Source: Streptomyces sp. DI166 (GTDB taxonomy: Bacteria > Actinomycetota > Actinomycetes > Streptomycetales > Streptomycetaceae). From it: DNA of 42,483 bases. Within the stretch, counting starts at the first letter, position 1. Every line of letters begins with the position of its first letter. The stretch is taken from assembly GCF_900091315.1 (NCBI RefSeq), contig NZ_FLSP01000078.1, positions 1 to 42,483 on the forward strand. Reading direction: 5' to 3'. The notes below the pieces were generated by a model. It was not told the origin of the DNA. It worked only from the letters and a program-made list of their open reading frames with translations, and did not search any database. The translations under genes were made by a program, and so were the position numbers. Positions 17,058 through 25,469 of this stretch are shown in pieces.

Positions 17058-17723
17058 CTACGGTTCGATGAGGCCGACGCGGATCGCGTACCGGGTCAGT
17101 TCCAGCCGGTCGCGCAGGCCGAGCTTGTGCAGCAGGTTCTCCCGGTGCCGGTGGACGGTCTTGATGCTGATGAAGAGCATCTCGGCGATCTCCTTGGAGG
17201 AGTGGCCCTCCGCGACGAGCTTGAGCACCTCTTCCTCGCGGGGGGTGAGCACCTGGTCGGGGGGCTCCTCGCCGTGGCGTACCCGGTCGAGGTAGCGGCG
17301 GATGAGGGCGGTGACCGCGCCCGGGTAGAGGAAGGGCTCCTCGCGCATCGCGGCCCGGCAGGCGGCCACCAGGTCGCGGTCGGCGACGGACTTCAGCACG
17401 TAGCCGCTGGCACCGGCCTTGAGCGCCTGGAAGAAGTACTGCTCGTTGTCGTGCATGGTCAGCATCAGCACGCGCAGGTCGGGCTTGAGCGCGATCAGTT
17501 CCCGTGTGGCCTGCAGACCGGTCATGCGGGGCATGGCGATGTCCATGACGGCCAGGTCGACGTCATGGGTGCGGGCCAGCGCGATGGCCTCGGCGCCGTC
17601 CCCGGCCTCCGCGACGACCTCCAGGTCCGGCTCCCGGTCCAGGATGAGCCGTACACCCCGCCGTACGAGCGCGTGGTCGTCGGCGAGGAGGATGCGGATC
17701 ACGGACGGGTCGGTTGCTGTCAT
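17058..17723 (-). CDS. NarL/LuxR-family response regulator
   Basis: 221 residues. The receiver domain has the acidic pocket (ADDHALVRRG) and phosphoacceptor Asp61 (AVMDIAMP), the conserved Thr/Lys region (LTMHDNEQYF ... SGYVLKSV) and a C-terminal LuxR helix-turn-helix (LTPREEEVLKLVAEGHSSKEIAEMLFISIKTVHRHRENL). It is the partner of the kinase encoded just upstream, with an ATGA overlap. Targets cannot be read directly; nearby dyads (16185, 18811, 18875) and the CBS and DksA genes are plausible ones. From memory, a similar pair lies next to two dksA-like genes and a short mreB-like gene in S. coelicolor (around SCO6162-6166), which would support a shared role. Confidence 0.93.
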   Translation of the reverse strand: MTATDPSVIRILLADDHALVRRGVRLILDREPDLEVVAEAGDGAEAIALARTHDVDLAVMDIAMPRMTGLQATRELIALKPDLRVLMLTMHDNEQYFFQALKAGASGYVLKSVADRDLVAACRAAMREEPFLYPGAVTALIRRYLDRVRHGEEPPDQVLTPREEEVLKLVAEGHSSKEIAEMLFISIKTVHRHRENLLHKLGLRDRLELTRYAIRVGLIEP

Positions 17724-18673
17724 GACTGCTTCCTGGGGACGGGCACGGCCAGGCGCACCTGCGTTCCGGCCTGTGGCTGTGAGCTGACCTCCAGCGTGGC
17801 CCCGATGAGCAGGGCCCGCTCACGCATCCCGCGCATGCCCGCGCCCTCCTTGGCGACTCCGGTTCCCCGGCCGTCGTCGGTGACGGCCAGCACCACCGTG
17901 CCGTCGAGGGGCCGCAGGCTGACGTCGACGCGTCCGGCCTCGGCGTGGCGGGCCACGTTGGTCAGGGCCTCCTGGGCCACCCGGTACAGCACGAGTTCGG
18001 TCTCCTGGTCGAGTTGGGGCAGGTCGGGGGCGAAGTCGCGCACCACGCGCAGTCCGGTGTGGGTGGCGAACTCGTGGGTCAGCGAGTTCAGGGCGCTGAT
18101 CAGACCGAGGTCCTCCAGGACGCCGGGGCGCAGGCGGCGTACCAGGCGCCGGACCTCGTCCAGACTCCCCCGGGTGATCTCCTGCGCCTGCTGGAGCTCG
18201 CCGCGCAGGGGTTCGTCGGCCTCGTCCGCCGAGCGCTTGAGCGTCAGCAGGATCGCGGTCATGCTCTGGCCGACCTCGTCGTGGAGTTCCTGGGCGATCC
18301 GGCGCCGTTCGGCCTCCTGCGCGAGCAGCGCGCGGGCACTGCTGGCCGCGCGCTCGTGCTCCAGCCGCTGGAGCATGGCGTTGAAGGTGCGGATCACCTC
18401 GGCGGCCTCGCCCCGGCCGCGTTCGGGCAGCCGCTGGCCCGGGTGCAGCAGGTCGACGGTGGTCATCAGCTTCGTCAGGCGTTCCAGCGGGGCCAGCCCG
18501 ATGCGCAGCAGGGCGGCGTTGGCGATGAGCATGACGGCGAGGCCGCCCACGAGGATCACCGCCTCGGTGAGCAGGACCGGTACGGAGACGGTCACCGGGG
18601 CCCACAGCAGGAGTGCGGTCGCGGCCCCCAGCACAACGGCGTTGAGTGCGAAGATCCGCCAGAACAGGGACAC
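17720..18673 (-). CDS. Sensor histidine kinase, HisKA_3 type
   Basis: About 317 residues from the GTG at 18673 (VSLFWRIFALNAVVLG), chosen because GGAAAGG lies upstream; the frame remains open to 18826. Two membrane segments (about 6-25 and 35-55) leave almost no external loop, so the stimulus is probably sensed within the membrane or cytoplasm. A HAMP linker follows (LERLTKLMTTVDLL), then the HisKA_3 box with the phosphorylated His (RRIAQELHDEVGQSMTAILL) and the ATP-binding domain (VAQEALTNVARHA, VTDDGRGTG, GMRGMRERALLIGATLEV). It phosphorylates the regulator encoded immediately downstream. The signal is unknown. Confidence 0.92.
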   Translation of the reverse strand: MSLFWRIFALNAVVLGAATALLLWAPVTVSVPVLLTEAVILVGGLAVMLIANAALLRIGLAPLERLTKLMTTVDLLHPGQRLPERGRGEAAEVIRTFNAMLQRLEHERAASSARALLAQEAERRRIAQELHDEVGQSMTAILLTLKRSADEADEPLRGELQQAQEITRGSLDEVRRLVRRLRPGVLEDLGLISALNSLTHEFATHTGLRVVRDFAPDLPQLDQETELVLYRVAQEALTNVARHAEAGRVDVSLRPLDGTVVLAVTDDGRGTGVAKEGAGMRGMRERALLIGATLEVSSQPQAGTQVRLAVPVPRKQS

Positions 18674-19045
18674 CGCGACGAAGCCTTTCCTTTCCGTGAC
18701 ACGGCCTGTGTCGTTCCATCGGCCGGCGCATGCCCCGGGCACGCACGGTCGCCGCCGCGTACGGCACCGGCCTGTCGCCCAGCCTGCCTCCGCCCCGGCG
18801 TCGCGGCCATGGGCACCAATGCCCATTTCCGGCCCTGACCTGCCTACACGGTGCTGGGCCCTTCGGGCGAAAGCAAATGGGTATTGCGCCCGATGGCTTT
18901 CCCGGTGCCCCTCGGCGACGGTGGGGTCATGACCCGCCCGCCGTGATCACTCCGGTTCCTCCACCGACTCACCCTGGGCCCGCCGACCGGCGGGCCCCGT
19001 TCGCGCGCCGCCCGTCGCGGCGCACCCATGAAAGGCAGGAATGGC
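18674..19045. other. Intergenic region between kinase and DksA-like genes, with inverted repeats
   Basis: This stretch of about 370 bases holds no convincing gene. It contains CAATGCCCATTT at 18817-18828 and its near-complement AAATGGGTATTG at 18875-18886 (11 of 12 positions). The first overlaps a dyad GGGCACCAATGCCC at 18811-18824. These are likely regulatory sites for the divergent kinase and DksA-like transcripts. Confidence 0.5.
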
Positions 19046-19372
19046 ATGTCGCTCGATACGTCCCGGACCGAGGCCGCCCCCGAGCGGCTGACGGCGCACG
19101 AGGCCCGTCAGCGGCTGGAGCACGAGCGCAATACGCGGCTGGCCCAGCTCCGGGCCATCGACGAGGCCGGACGCGACGCGACGGAGCAGGTGCTGGCCGC
19201 GCAGAAGGAGACCGTCGAGCGGGTACTCAAGGAGGTCGAGGCCGCCTTCGCACGCGTCGAGGACGGCACCTACGGCGTCTGCCAGGGCTGCGCCAAGTCC
19301 GTCCCGGTGGAGCGGCTGGAGATCCTGCCGTACACGAGGTTCTGCGTGCCCTGCCAGCACACCGCCGGCTGA
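19046..19372 (+). CDS. DksA/TraR-type C4 zinc-finger protein (first copy)
   Basis: 108 residues from the ATG at 19046, with AGGCAGGA upstream. A helical coiled-coil region of about 70 residues (ARQRLEHERNTRLAQLRAIDEAG ... VLKEVEAAFARVEDGTYG) leads to a four-cysteine zinc finger (VCQGC ... FCVPC). DksA-family proteins enter the RNA polymerase secondary channel and modify initiation, often with ppGpp. The family's acidic tip residues are not clearly recognisable here, so full DksA activity is uncertain. It is followed within 50 bases by a second copy and then the MreB-like gene, a three-gene unit. Confidence 0.88.
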   Translation: MSLDTSRTEAAPERLTAHEARQRLEHERNTRLAQLRAIDEAGRDATEQVLAAQKETVERVLKEVEAAFARVEDGTYGVCQGCAKSVPVERLEILPYTRFCVPCQHTAG

Positions 19373-19421
19373 GCCGCGACCGTCCCGTCCCCGGAAATGT
19401 CCGCCCTGCCATAGGGGTGAT

Positions 19422-19775
19422 GTGGTGAACCAGCAGATCATCGGCGACCGCGACACGGCCCTGTCGGCCGAGGACCTCGCCGCGCTGCGCGAGGACCTGC
19501 ACGAGCAGCGCCTCTTCCGCAGGGAACAGCTCCAGCAGCTCACGGCGGCCCCGGTGCCCGGCGCCGGGGCGCCGCTCGACGAGGTCCGCGCCAAGCTCGC
19601 CGCCTCCGCCCGTATGGTCCTCGCCGATGTGGAGGCGGCGCTGGCGCGCATGGACCGTGGCACGTACGGCACCTGCCACCTGTGCCGCGGGCCCATCGAC
19701 CGGGTGCGGCTGACGATCGTACCGCAGGCCCGCTACTGCGCCCGCTGCCAGCACGTACGGGAGGCCGGGGCATGA
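19422..19775 (+). CDS. DksA/TraR-type C4 zinc-finger protein (second copy)
   Basis: 117 residues from one of two adjacent GTG codons (19422 or 19425) after GGGGTGAT. It has the same plan as the first copy: a coiled-coil region (LAALREDLHEQRLFRREQLQQL ... VLADVEAALARMDRGTYG) and a four-cysteine finger (TCHLC ... YCARC). The two proteins are clearly related but diverged, with different lengths of the N-terminal part, so this is an old duplication. The stop overlaps the start of the MreB-like gene (ATGA), so translation of the two is coupled. Confidence 0.88.
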   Translation: MVNQQIIGDRDTALSAEDLAALREDLHEQRLFRREQLQQLTAAPVPGAGAPLDEVRAKLAASARMVLADVEAALARMDRGTYGTCHLCRGPIDRVRLTIVPQARYCARCQHVREAGA

Positions 19776-20563
19776 CCACCGCACTTGGGCGCCGTCCCTG
19801 GCCCCTGTACCGCAAGCTGTCAGGGGTCGCCCTCGACCTCGGCAGCGCCCGTACCCGCGCCTGGGTGTCGGGCCGCGGGTCGATACTCGACGCGCCGACC
19901 GTGACCGTCCCCGGGGATGGTGCCGTCCATCCCGTGCAGCGCGGCACCATCGTCGACACCCCGGCGGCCGCCCGGATGCTGGACCGGCTGCTCGGCCACC
20001 GTCTGCCCCGCTACGGCAGCCGGCTGATCGTCCTGACCGTTCCCGCGCTCGGCGGCCCCGCCTTCCGGGCCTCGGCCCGTACCGCCCTGGAGGCGCTCCG
20101 GCCGCACACGCTGCTGACCGTCCCTTCAGCGCGGGCGGTGGCCACGGCGGCCGGTGCCGAGCCGGACCGGCCCCTGCTGGTGGTGGACATCGGCGCCCAC
20201 CTCACCGAGGTCGTGCTGCTCACCGACGGCGCGGTGACCGACGCCCGCTGTGCCGCCCTGGGCACCGTCGACCTGGGCGGCGACACCCCGGCCACGCGGA
20301 TCGCCGACGCGGTCGCCACGATGGTGACCGCGATGCTGGAGCAGGACCGCACCTCGCAGACGCTGGACGCCCTCCGGGACGGCGTCCTCCTGGCCGGGGG
20401 CGGCGCGCTGCGCCCGGACATCACCCGCCCCCTCACCGACCGGCTGCACGCCCCGGTCCGGCCGGTGGCCGCGCCGCACACGGCGGCGGTGCGCGGCGCG
20501 GCCACGCTCCTGCTGTCCGCGCACACGCACCCGTCCACGACCGCTCTCGGCGGCACCCGTTAG
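19772..20563 (+). CDS. Shortened MreB/actin-like ATPase-fold protein
   Basis: 263 residues against about 340 for a normal MreB. The phosphate-1 loop (GVALDLGSARTRAWVSGRG), phosphate-2 loop (LLVVDIGAHLTEVVLLTDG) and adenosine motif (GVLLAGGGALRP) are recognisable. The stretch normally forming the IB and IIB subdomains, which make filament contacts, looks reduced. The Gly-Gly-Gly of the usual phosphate-2 loop is altered to Gly-Ala-His. It may bind nucleotide but polymerise poorly or differently. S. coelicolor is reported to have a short MreB-like protein (SCO6166) of this kind; I believe this is its counterpart. Its stop overlaps that of the convergent hydrolase by four bases. Confidence 0.85.
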   Translation: MTTALGRRPWPLYRKLSGVALDLGSARTRAWVSGRGSILDAPTVTVPGDGAVHPVQRGTIVDTPAAARMLDRLLGHRLPRYGSRLIVLTVPALGGPAFRASARTALEALRPHTLLTVPSARAVATAAGAEPDRPLLVVDIGAHLTEVVLLTDGAVTDARCAALGTVDLGGDTPATRIADAVATMVTAMLEQDRTSQTLDALRDGVLLAGGGALRPDITRPLTDRLHAPVRPVAAPHTAAVRGAATLLLSAHTHPSTTALGGTR

Positions 20564-22176
20564 GGCGCGATCTCGAACTGCGGTGGCTGGAGTCCCGCCA
20601 GGCACCTGGTGTCGGGTGCCGTCGGGCGTTCGAAGAACGACGTGGTGATCGTCTGGGCGCACCGGGAGTCGGCGAACACCACGTGGGCGACGTAGGGCAC
20701 GGTGACCGTGGTGGCGCGGCTCAGTGTGCGGGCCACGTAGGCGCCGTTGCTCGGCGCCGTCTGGGCGTCGAAGCCGCCGGACAGGGCGAGGGTGGGGATG
20801 TCGCTTCGGGTCACGTCCCGGATCCACGGGGGCGCGGGCGGGATGTCCCAGGCGCGGCAGTCGTCGTGCAGCCAGGCCAGCTGGGGGGCGTTGGCCAGCA
20901 TCGATCGGGGGAAGGTCGGGAAGGCCCGGTGGCCGCCCCGGACGATGTCGGCCCGGCTCTCGTAGGGCGTCCACTGGCTGCAGAAGACGCCGTAGACGAG
21001 TCCGTGCGCGACTCTGCCGATGGCCTGCGGGCTGTACTTGCCGCCGGCGAGCTGTTCGGCGATCCGCTGGGGGTTGCCGTGGGCGAGTTCGTCGAGGGAG
21101 CGCGGTACGCCTTCCGCCACATGGGTGGCGGAGGTCAGCCAGGTGACCAGGTTGCTGCCGTCGAGGACGACCTCGACGGGCTCGGGCTCGCCGGGGACCG
21201 TGACGGTGGTGGTGACCGGGTTGGCCTCCAACTGGCTCACCAGGCGCAGGAAGGTGGACCTGAGGTTCGGGTAGCGGGTGTTGCAGGCGGGCTGTTGCTC
21301 GCAGGCCCGGAACAGGCCGTCGAAGCCCTCGCGGGCGGCCTTCCAGGTCACGGCGCCGCCCGCGGTCGACGGGGGCAGGATGCCGTCGATGCCGACCGAG
21401 CGGATGCCCTTGGGGTGCAGGCGCATGTAGTTGAGGGCCAGGTGGGTGCCGTAGGAGATGCCGAAGACGTTCCACTTCCTGATGCCGAGGGTGCGGCGCA
21501 GGTCGTCGTAGTCGGCGGAGCTCTCGATGTCGTTGTAGGTGCGGCGTTCGGCGCCCGTGCCGTCCACGCGGTGACGGCACTCCCGGGTCGCGGCGACGTG
21601 CAGGCGTCCGGTGGCAGGCGCGTTGGAGACCAGGCCGAGGGCGCGGGCGTTGAAGCGGTCGATGTTGGGGCAGGTCAGTTCCGGGTCGGCGGAGTACGTG
21701 CCGCGCTGGGACATGAAGATCACGTCGCGGTCGCGGTTGAGGTTGCCCGCCGTCGCCAGCGGGATCTCGGAGACCGCGTCGTCGCCGGGGCCGCCCGCGA
21801 ACCACACGATCGGGTCGGGGGCGGGTCTGCTGCTCTGCGCGGGCATGATCGCGACGGCGAGGGTGATCGTGCGTCTGCCGTGGCCGGGGTGCGCTCGCGG
21901 TTTGTGGGACCTGGAGCGGTCCTCGGGCACGGTGAGGGTGCCGCAGCGGGCGCGGGCGAGGTCGGGGACGGGGTCCGCGGTTCTGGGGCAGGGGCCCGGT
22001 TCGAAGCGGGCGTCTCCCACGGTGCGGGCCACCGTGCCGATCGGGTCGTGGGTACGGGGTCCGGCGTGCGCGGGCAGGGCGGCAAGGCCGGTGACGAGGG
22101 CGCCGGCCGTGGCCGCGGCCAGGGTTGCCGGGAGTCGGCGCGCGGGGCGCCGGTGCGGGGTGGTGCGTGGGGGCAT
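20560..22176 (-). CDS. Secreted alpha/beta hydrolase, TAP-like peptidase family (second of pair)
   Basis: 538 residues from the ATG at 22176. A signal peptide runs to about ALPAHAG. The alpha/beta hydrolase fold shows an oxyanion segment (IVWFAGGPGDDAV), nucleophile Ser in GISYGTHLALNY, catalytic Asp in LSGGFDAQT and catalytic His in YVAHVVF; the C-terminal part is the TAP-like domain. Relatives (SlpD/SlpE, Tap) are extracellular tripeptidyl or proline aminopeptidases in Streptomyces. Cys residues in the mature part suggest disulfides. It lies 14 bases after a close paralog, so the two form an operon arising by tandem duplication. Confidence 0.88.
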   Translation of the reverse strand: MPPRTTPHRRPARRLPATLAAATAGALVTGLAALPAHAGPRTHDPIGTVARTVGDARFEPGPCPRTADPVPDLARARCGTLTVPEDRSRSHKPRAHPGHGRRTITLAVAIMPAQSSRPAPDPIVWFAGGPGDDAVSEIPLATAGNLNRDRDVIFMSQRGTYSADPELTCPNIDRFNARALGLVSNAPATGRLHVAATRECRHRVDGTGAERRTYNDIESSADYDDLRRTLGIRKWNVFGISYGTHLALNYMRLHPKGIRSVGIDGILPPSTAGGAVTWKAAREGFDGLFRACEQQPACNTRYPNLRSTFLRLVSQLEANPVTTTVTVPGEPEPVEVVLDGSNLVTWLTSATHVAEGVPRSLDELAHGNPQRIAEQLAGGKYSPQAIGRVAHGLVYGVFCSQWTPYESRADIVRGGHRAFPTFPRSMLANAPQLAWLHDDCRAWDIPPAPPWIRDVTRSDIPTLALSGGFDAQTAPSNGAYVARTLSRATTVTVPYVAHVVFADSRCAQTITTSFFERPTAPDTRCLAGLQPPQFEIAP

Positions 22177-22190
22177 CGTGGGAACTCCGG

Positions 22191-23771
22191 TCAGGGGATG
22201 ATGGTGAACGGCTTGGGCCGGACGCTGGACACGCAGCGGGTGTCGGGTGCGGTCGGCCGGGCGAGGAAGGACCGCAGGACGGAGGCGGCGCAGGGTTCCT
22301 GCGGCACCACCCAGTGCGTGATGCCGGGGACCACGACGACGGTCGAGCGGGGCAGCGTACGGGCGGCGAAGGCACCCCATCTCGCGCCGGTCTTCGCGTC
22401 GAAGGTGCCGCTGATGATCAGTGCGGGCACTTCGCTGTAGGTGGCGATCCGCTGGACGGCGGTGCGGTCCGGCACGTTCCACACGCGGCACAGGTCGTGT
22501 TCGAAGGGCAGTTGGGGTGCGTGGGCGAGCACGGAGTCCGGCCAGCCGGGGAAGGCCCGTCGGCCCGCCTCCAGCAGGTCGCGCTGGGAGAAGCCCGGTG
22601 CCCACTCCGCGCACGCCACCGAGTGCGTCAGCCCGTGGGCGAACTCACCGATGGCGGGCGTCGCTCCGGCCGCCTGGGCCCGCGCCAGGCGCTCCGGGTT
22701 GCCGGCGGCGAGTTCGTACAGCGCCGCGGGGACGTCGACGGGCCGCACCAGGCTGCCATTGGCGACCAGCAGGTTCACCAGGGTGCCGCCGTCGAGGACG
22801 ACCTTCACCGGGGTTCCGCCGCCGGGTGGCGGCACGGTGAGGGTGAGCGGGTTGGCCTCCAGCCGTCTGACCTGCTGGGTGAGGGTGCGGGCGAGGTCGG
22901 GGTAACGGGCGGCGCAGGCCCGCTGGGCCGCGCACGCGGCGAAGACGGCGTTGATGCCCTCCCGGGCGCTGTCCCAGGCCCAGGGCAGGCTCACGGTCTG
23001 GGGCGGTACGACCGAGTCGATGGCCAGCGAGCGGATGCCGCGGGGGTGCTGGCCCAGGTAGGTCAGGCCCAGGTCGGTGCCGTAGGAGTAGCCGTAGACG
23101 TTCCACTTCTTGATGCCGAGGGCTCGGCGCAGGGCGGCGAAGTCGGCGGCGTTCTCGGTGGTGTTGTAGGCCGACAGGTCGTTGCCCTCGGCGGTGAGCC
23201 GGTCCCGGCACTGCTTGGCGGCGCGCACGAGCCCGCGTCCGGTCGAGGGGGCGTCGTACGGCATGCCCACGGCTGCGGCGTTGAAGCGGTCGATCTCCGG
23301 GCAGGCAAGGTTGGGCTGCGCGTGCAGCGTGCCGCGCTGCGACATCACGATGAGCTCACGGTCCCGGTTGACCCCGGAGTCGATGAGGAACGGGATGGCC
23401 CCGATGGCGTCGCCGCCGGGCCCGCCCTCCATGAACACCACCGGATCGCCGGTGTGTTTCCTCGACACGGCCGGGATGATCGCGACGGCCAGCCGGATCG
23501 TCCTGCCCGTGGGGCGTTCCCGGTTCTCCGGCACTTCCAGGAAACCGCACCGCCCGGGCACCGGATCCGGCGTCGAGGGACACGGTCCGGGCACGAACCG
23601 TGCCGGATGCCGCGGCTCGGGCTCGCCGGGAGGCGCTGCCTGTGCGCTGCCCGGCGCCGTCCCGACCGCACCGACCACCCCGAGGCACGCGGCGAGCAAC
23701 GCCGCCCGGGCCCGTCCTCCCCGTCGGGCCCGCGAAGCACGGGACCCGGGGCCGCTCTCCAGTTCCGCCAT
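22191..23771 (-). CDS. Secreted alpha/beta hydrolase, TAP-like peptidase family (first of pair)
   Basis: 526 residues from the ATG at 23771. A twin-basic N-terminus (RARRGGRAR) and a hydrophobic stretch ending near SAQAA form the export signal. The triad parallels the downstream paralog: Ser in GYSYGTDLGLTY, Asp in ISGTFDAKT, His in GITHWVV, with the oxyanion segment VVFMEGGPGGDAI. Both proteins share the C-terminal RPTAPDTRC motif, and similarity runs along the whole length. As the first gene of the pair it should be read from a promoter in the 181-base gap before 23953. The substrate is probably peptides with a free N-terminus; this is inferred from the family. Confidence 0.88.
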   Translation of the reverse strand: MAELESGPGSRASRARRGGRARAALLAACLGVVGAVGTAPGSAQAAPPGEPEPRHPARFVPGPCPSTPDPVPGRCGFLEVPENRERPTGRTIRLAVAIIPAVSRKHTGDPVVFMEGGPGGDAIGAIPFLIDSGVNRDRELIVMSQRGTLHAQPNLACPEIDRFNAAAVGMPYDAPSTGRGLVRAAKQCRDRLTAEGNDLSAYNTTENAADFAALRRALGIKKWNVYGYSYGTDLGLTYLGQHPRGIRSLAIDSVVPPQTVSLPWAWDSAREGINAVFAACAAQRACAARYPDLARTLTQQVRRLEANPLTLTVPPPGGGTPVKVVLDGGTLVNLLVANGSLVRPVDVPAALYELAAGNPERLARAQAAGATPAIGEFAHGLTHSVACAEWAPGFSQRDLLEAGRRAFPGWPDSVLAHAPQLPFEHDLCRVWNVPDRTAVQRIATYSEVPALIISGTFDAKTGARWGAFAARTLPRSTVVVVPGITHWVVPQEPCAASVLRSFLARPTAPDTRCVSSVRPKPFTIIP

Positions 23772-23952
23772 TGGCTCTCGTCTCTCTGGCGCCCCCGGAC
23801 ACAAGGGGCCGGGAGACAGCTGGCAGGACTGTGCCCCGCCCATGACCAGCGAGGACACGAACGCCAGCCTCCGACGCCCCCGGATGACCCGCACGACTGA
23901 GCTGGGCCACTCGGAGCAACAGGAGCCCGAGCCCGGCCGGTGTGCCGCCCGG

Positions 23953-24528
23953 TCAGTCCGCGCCGCCCGGACCACCCGGCACGCGAGGTGCTGCCTCGGT
24001 GAGCCGGGCGACGGCCTCGTCGAACGCCCGCTGATCTGCCGCATGGTGCCGGGCCCGGCTCCACCAGAATCCGAAGAACTGGCGCTGCACGGGGGTGGTG
24101 AGGGCGACAAGCAGCTCCAGCTTGGTCGTCTCCTGCCGCTCCGACAGGAACACGCCGCGGGCGTTGGTCGCGTAGGAGACGGCCAGGTTCTTGTGCCGCT
24201 GCAGGGGCCAACTGCCCGCGTACGTGAAGACGTGGTCCACCATCCATCGCGTGGAGTCGTCGAGCTGCTCCAGCCACCGCGCGCGTTCGCCCTTGACCCG
24301 CTCCCGCAGGACGGGCGTCCACTCCGGGTCGTCCCGCGGCGTCAGCCGTAGGAGCGTGCAGGCCGCCAGAACTGTCAGCAGGTGGGTGCCGAAGGTGTCC
24401 CGGGCGGCATGGGCGTCGCCGATCCGCTTCTTGCGGGCGTCCAGCCGCGGCGTCGCGACCAAGCCGACCGTGATTGCGGTCACCAGGGCGGTGACCGCGG
24501 CCACGACGAGGGTCCACACCAGATTCAT
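23953..24528 (-). CDS. Small protein with one N-terminal membrane anchor, unknown function
   Basis: About 191 residues from the ATG at 24528 (MNLVWTLVVAAVTALVTA), chosen because GGGAG lies ten bases upstream; two codons closer is another ATG with poor spacing. A single membrane segment at residues 3-25 is followed by a basic stretch (RLDARKKR) and an Arg/Trp-rich helical cytoplasmic domain containing FFGFWWSRARHHAADQRAFDEAV. I do not recognise the family; similar short anchored proteins are common in Streptomyces. It is 55 bases after the deacetylase gene on the same strand and may be cotranscribed. Confidence 0.7.
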   Translation of the reverse strand: MNLVWTLVVAAVTALVTAITVGLVATPRLDARKKRIGDAHAARDTFGTHLLTVLAACTLLRLTPRDDPEWTPVLRERVKGERARWLEQLDDSTRWMVDHVFTYAGSWPLQRHKNLAVSYATNARGVFLSERQETTKLELLVALTTPVQRQFFGFWWSRARHHAADQRAFDEAVARLTEAAPRVPGGPGGAD

Positions 24529-24583
24529 GGCGCACATGCTCCCGCAACACAAAAGCCGCGAGTGCCCCGCGTCGCCGGCCGGC

Positions 24584-25417
24584 TCAGCGCAGGCCGGCGA
24601 ACAGGTCGGTCTCGGGGAGGGGGGCGCCTGTCGTGTCCCGGACGCGGAGGAAGGTCTCCACGCCCATCAGTTCGGCGAACCGTTCCTTGCCCATCCGGAG
24701 GAAGAAGATGTTCTCGCCCTGGCTGGCGTGGGCGGCGAGCGCGTCGTACTTCTGGTCGCTGAAGGCGGTGGTGTCGACCCAGGTGGTGATCTCGTCGTCG
24801 GGGAGGCCGATCCTGGCCAGCACCTCGGCCTCGGCGGGGTCCGGTTCCGGCATGCCGGGGTCGGCCTCGCGCATGAGCTCGCCGAAGCGGCGCATCTGCG
24901 AGCGGGGCATCGTGGTCCAGTACACCTTCGGGTTCAGCCCGGTCAGTTCCAGGGCCGCCATGGTGATGCGGTGGGCCTGGATGTGGTCGGGGTGGCCGTA
25001 GAAGCCGTAGTCGTCGTAGGTGACGACCACGTCAGGGCGGTAGTGCTCCATCAGCGCCGCGAGCCGGGTCGCGCCCTCCTCAACGGGGCTCTGCCAGAAG
25101 GATCCGGGGGCGTCGTTCGTCGGCCAGCCGTCCATTCCGGAGTCGGCGTAGCCCAGCAGTTCGAGATGGCCGATCTTCAGGACGTCGCAGCTCGCTTCGA
25201 GTTCCTGACGGCGCATCAGGGCGACGGCGGCGGGGTCGTGCCCGGGGTCACCCGGTTTGACGCCCCCCGGTCCGTCCCCGCAGCCACCGTCCGTACAGGT
25301 CACGAGAACCGTGCGGACGCCTTCCGCCGCGTACCGCGCCAGCACCCCTCCGGTTCCGGTGGCTTCGTCGTCGGGGTGGGCGTGTACCGCCATGAGCGTC
25401 AAAGGCCGATCAGTCAT
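24584..25417 (-). CDS. PIG-L family zinc deacetylase (MshB/Mca-like)
   Basis: 277 residues. The zinc site is formed by HAHPDDE (residues 12-18) and YGHPDHIQAH; the strand LTLMAVHAHPDDEATGTGG and TVLVTCTDG are typical of the family, which includes the mycothiol enzymes MshB and Mca and the N-acetylglucosaminyl-PI deacetylases. It should be cytoplasmic. The N-terminal signature differs from classical MshB and Mca (ATGTGG in place of the usual residues after DDE, and a GCGDGPGG loop), so I do not name it as either. It precedes the small membrane protein on the same strand. Confidence 0.88.
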   Translation of the reverse strand: MTDRPLTLMAVHAHPDDEATGTGGVLARYAAEGVRTVLVTCTDGGCGDGPGGVKPGDPGHDPAAVALMRRQELEASCDVLKIGHLELLGYADSGMDGWPTNDAPGSFWQSPVEEGATRLAALMEHYRPDVVVTYDDYGFYGHPDHIQAHRITMAALELTGLNPKVYWTTMPRSQMRRFGELMREADPGMPEPDPAEAEVLARIGLPDDEITTWVDTTAFSDQKYDALAAHASQGENIFFLRMGKERFAELMGVETFLRVRDTTGAPLPETDLFAGLR

Positions 25418-25469
25418 GGGACAGTACTTCAGCAGAAAACCCGGCGTGGGCCGAGTGGAATTGGCCGGA

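Noticed and set aside
20683..22440. Long plus-strand frame across the hydrolase pair
   Set aside because: It crosses both hydrolase genes in antisense and has no recognisable motif.
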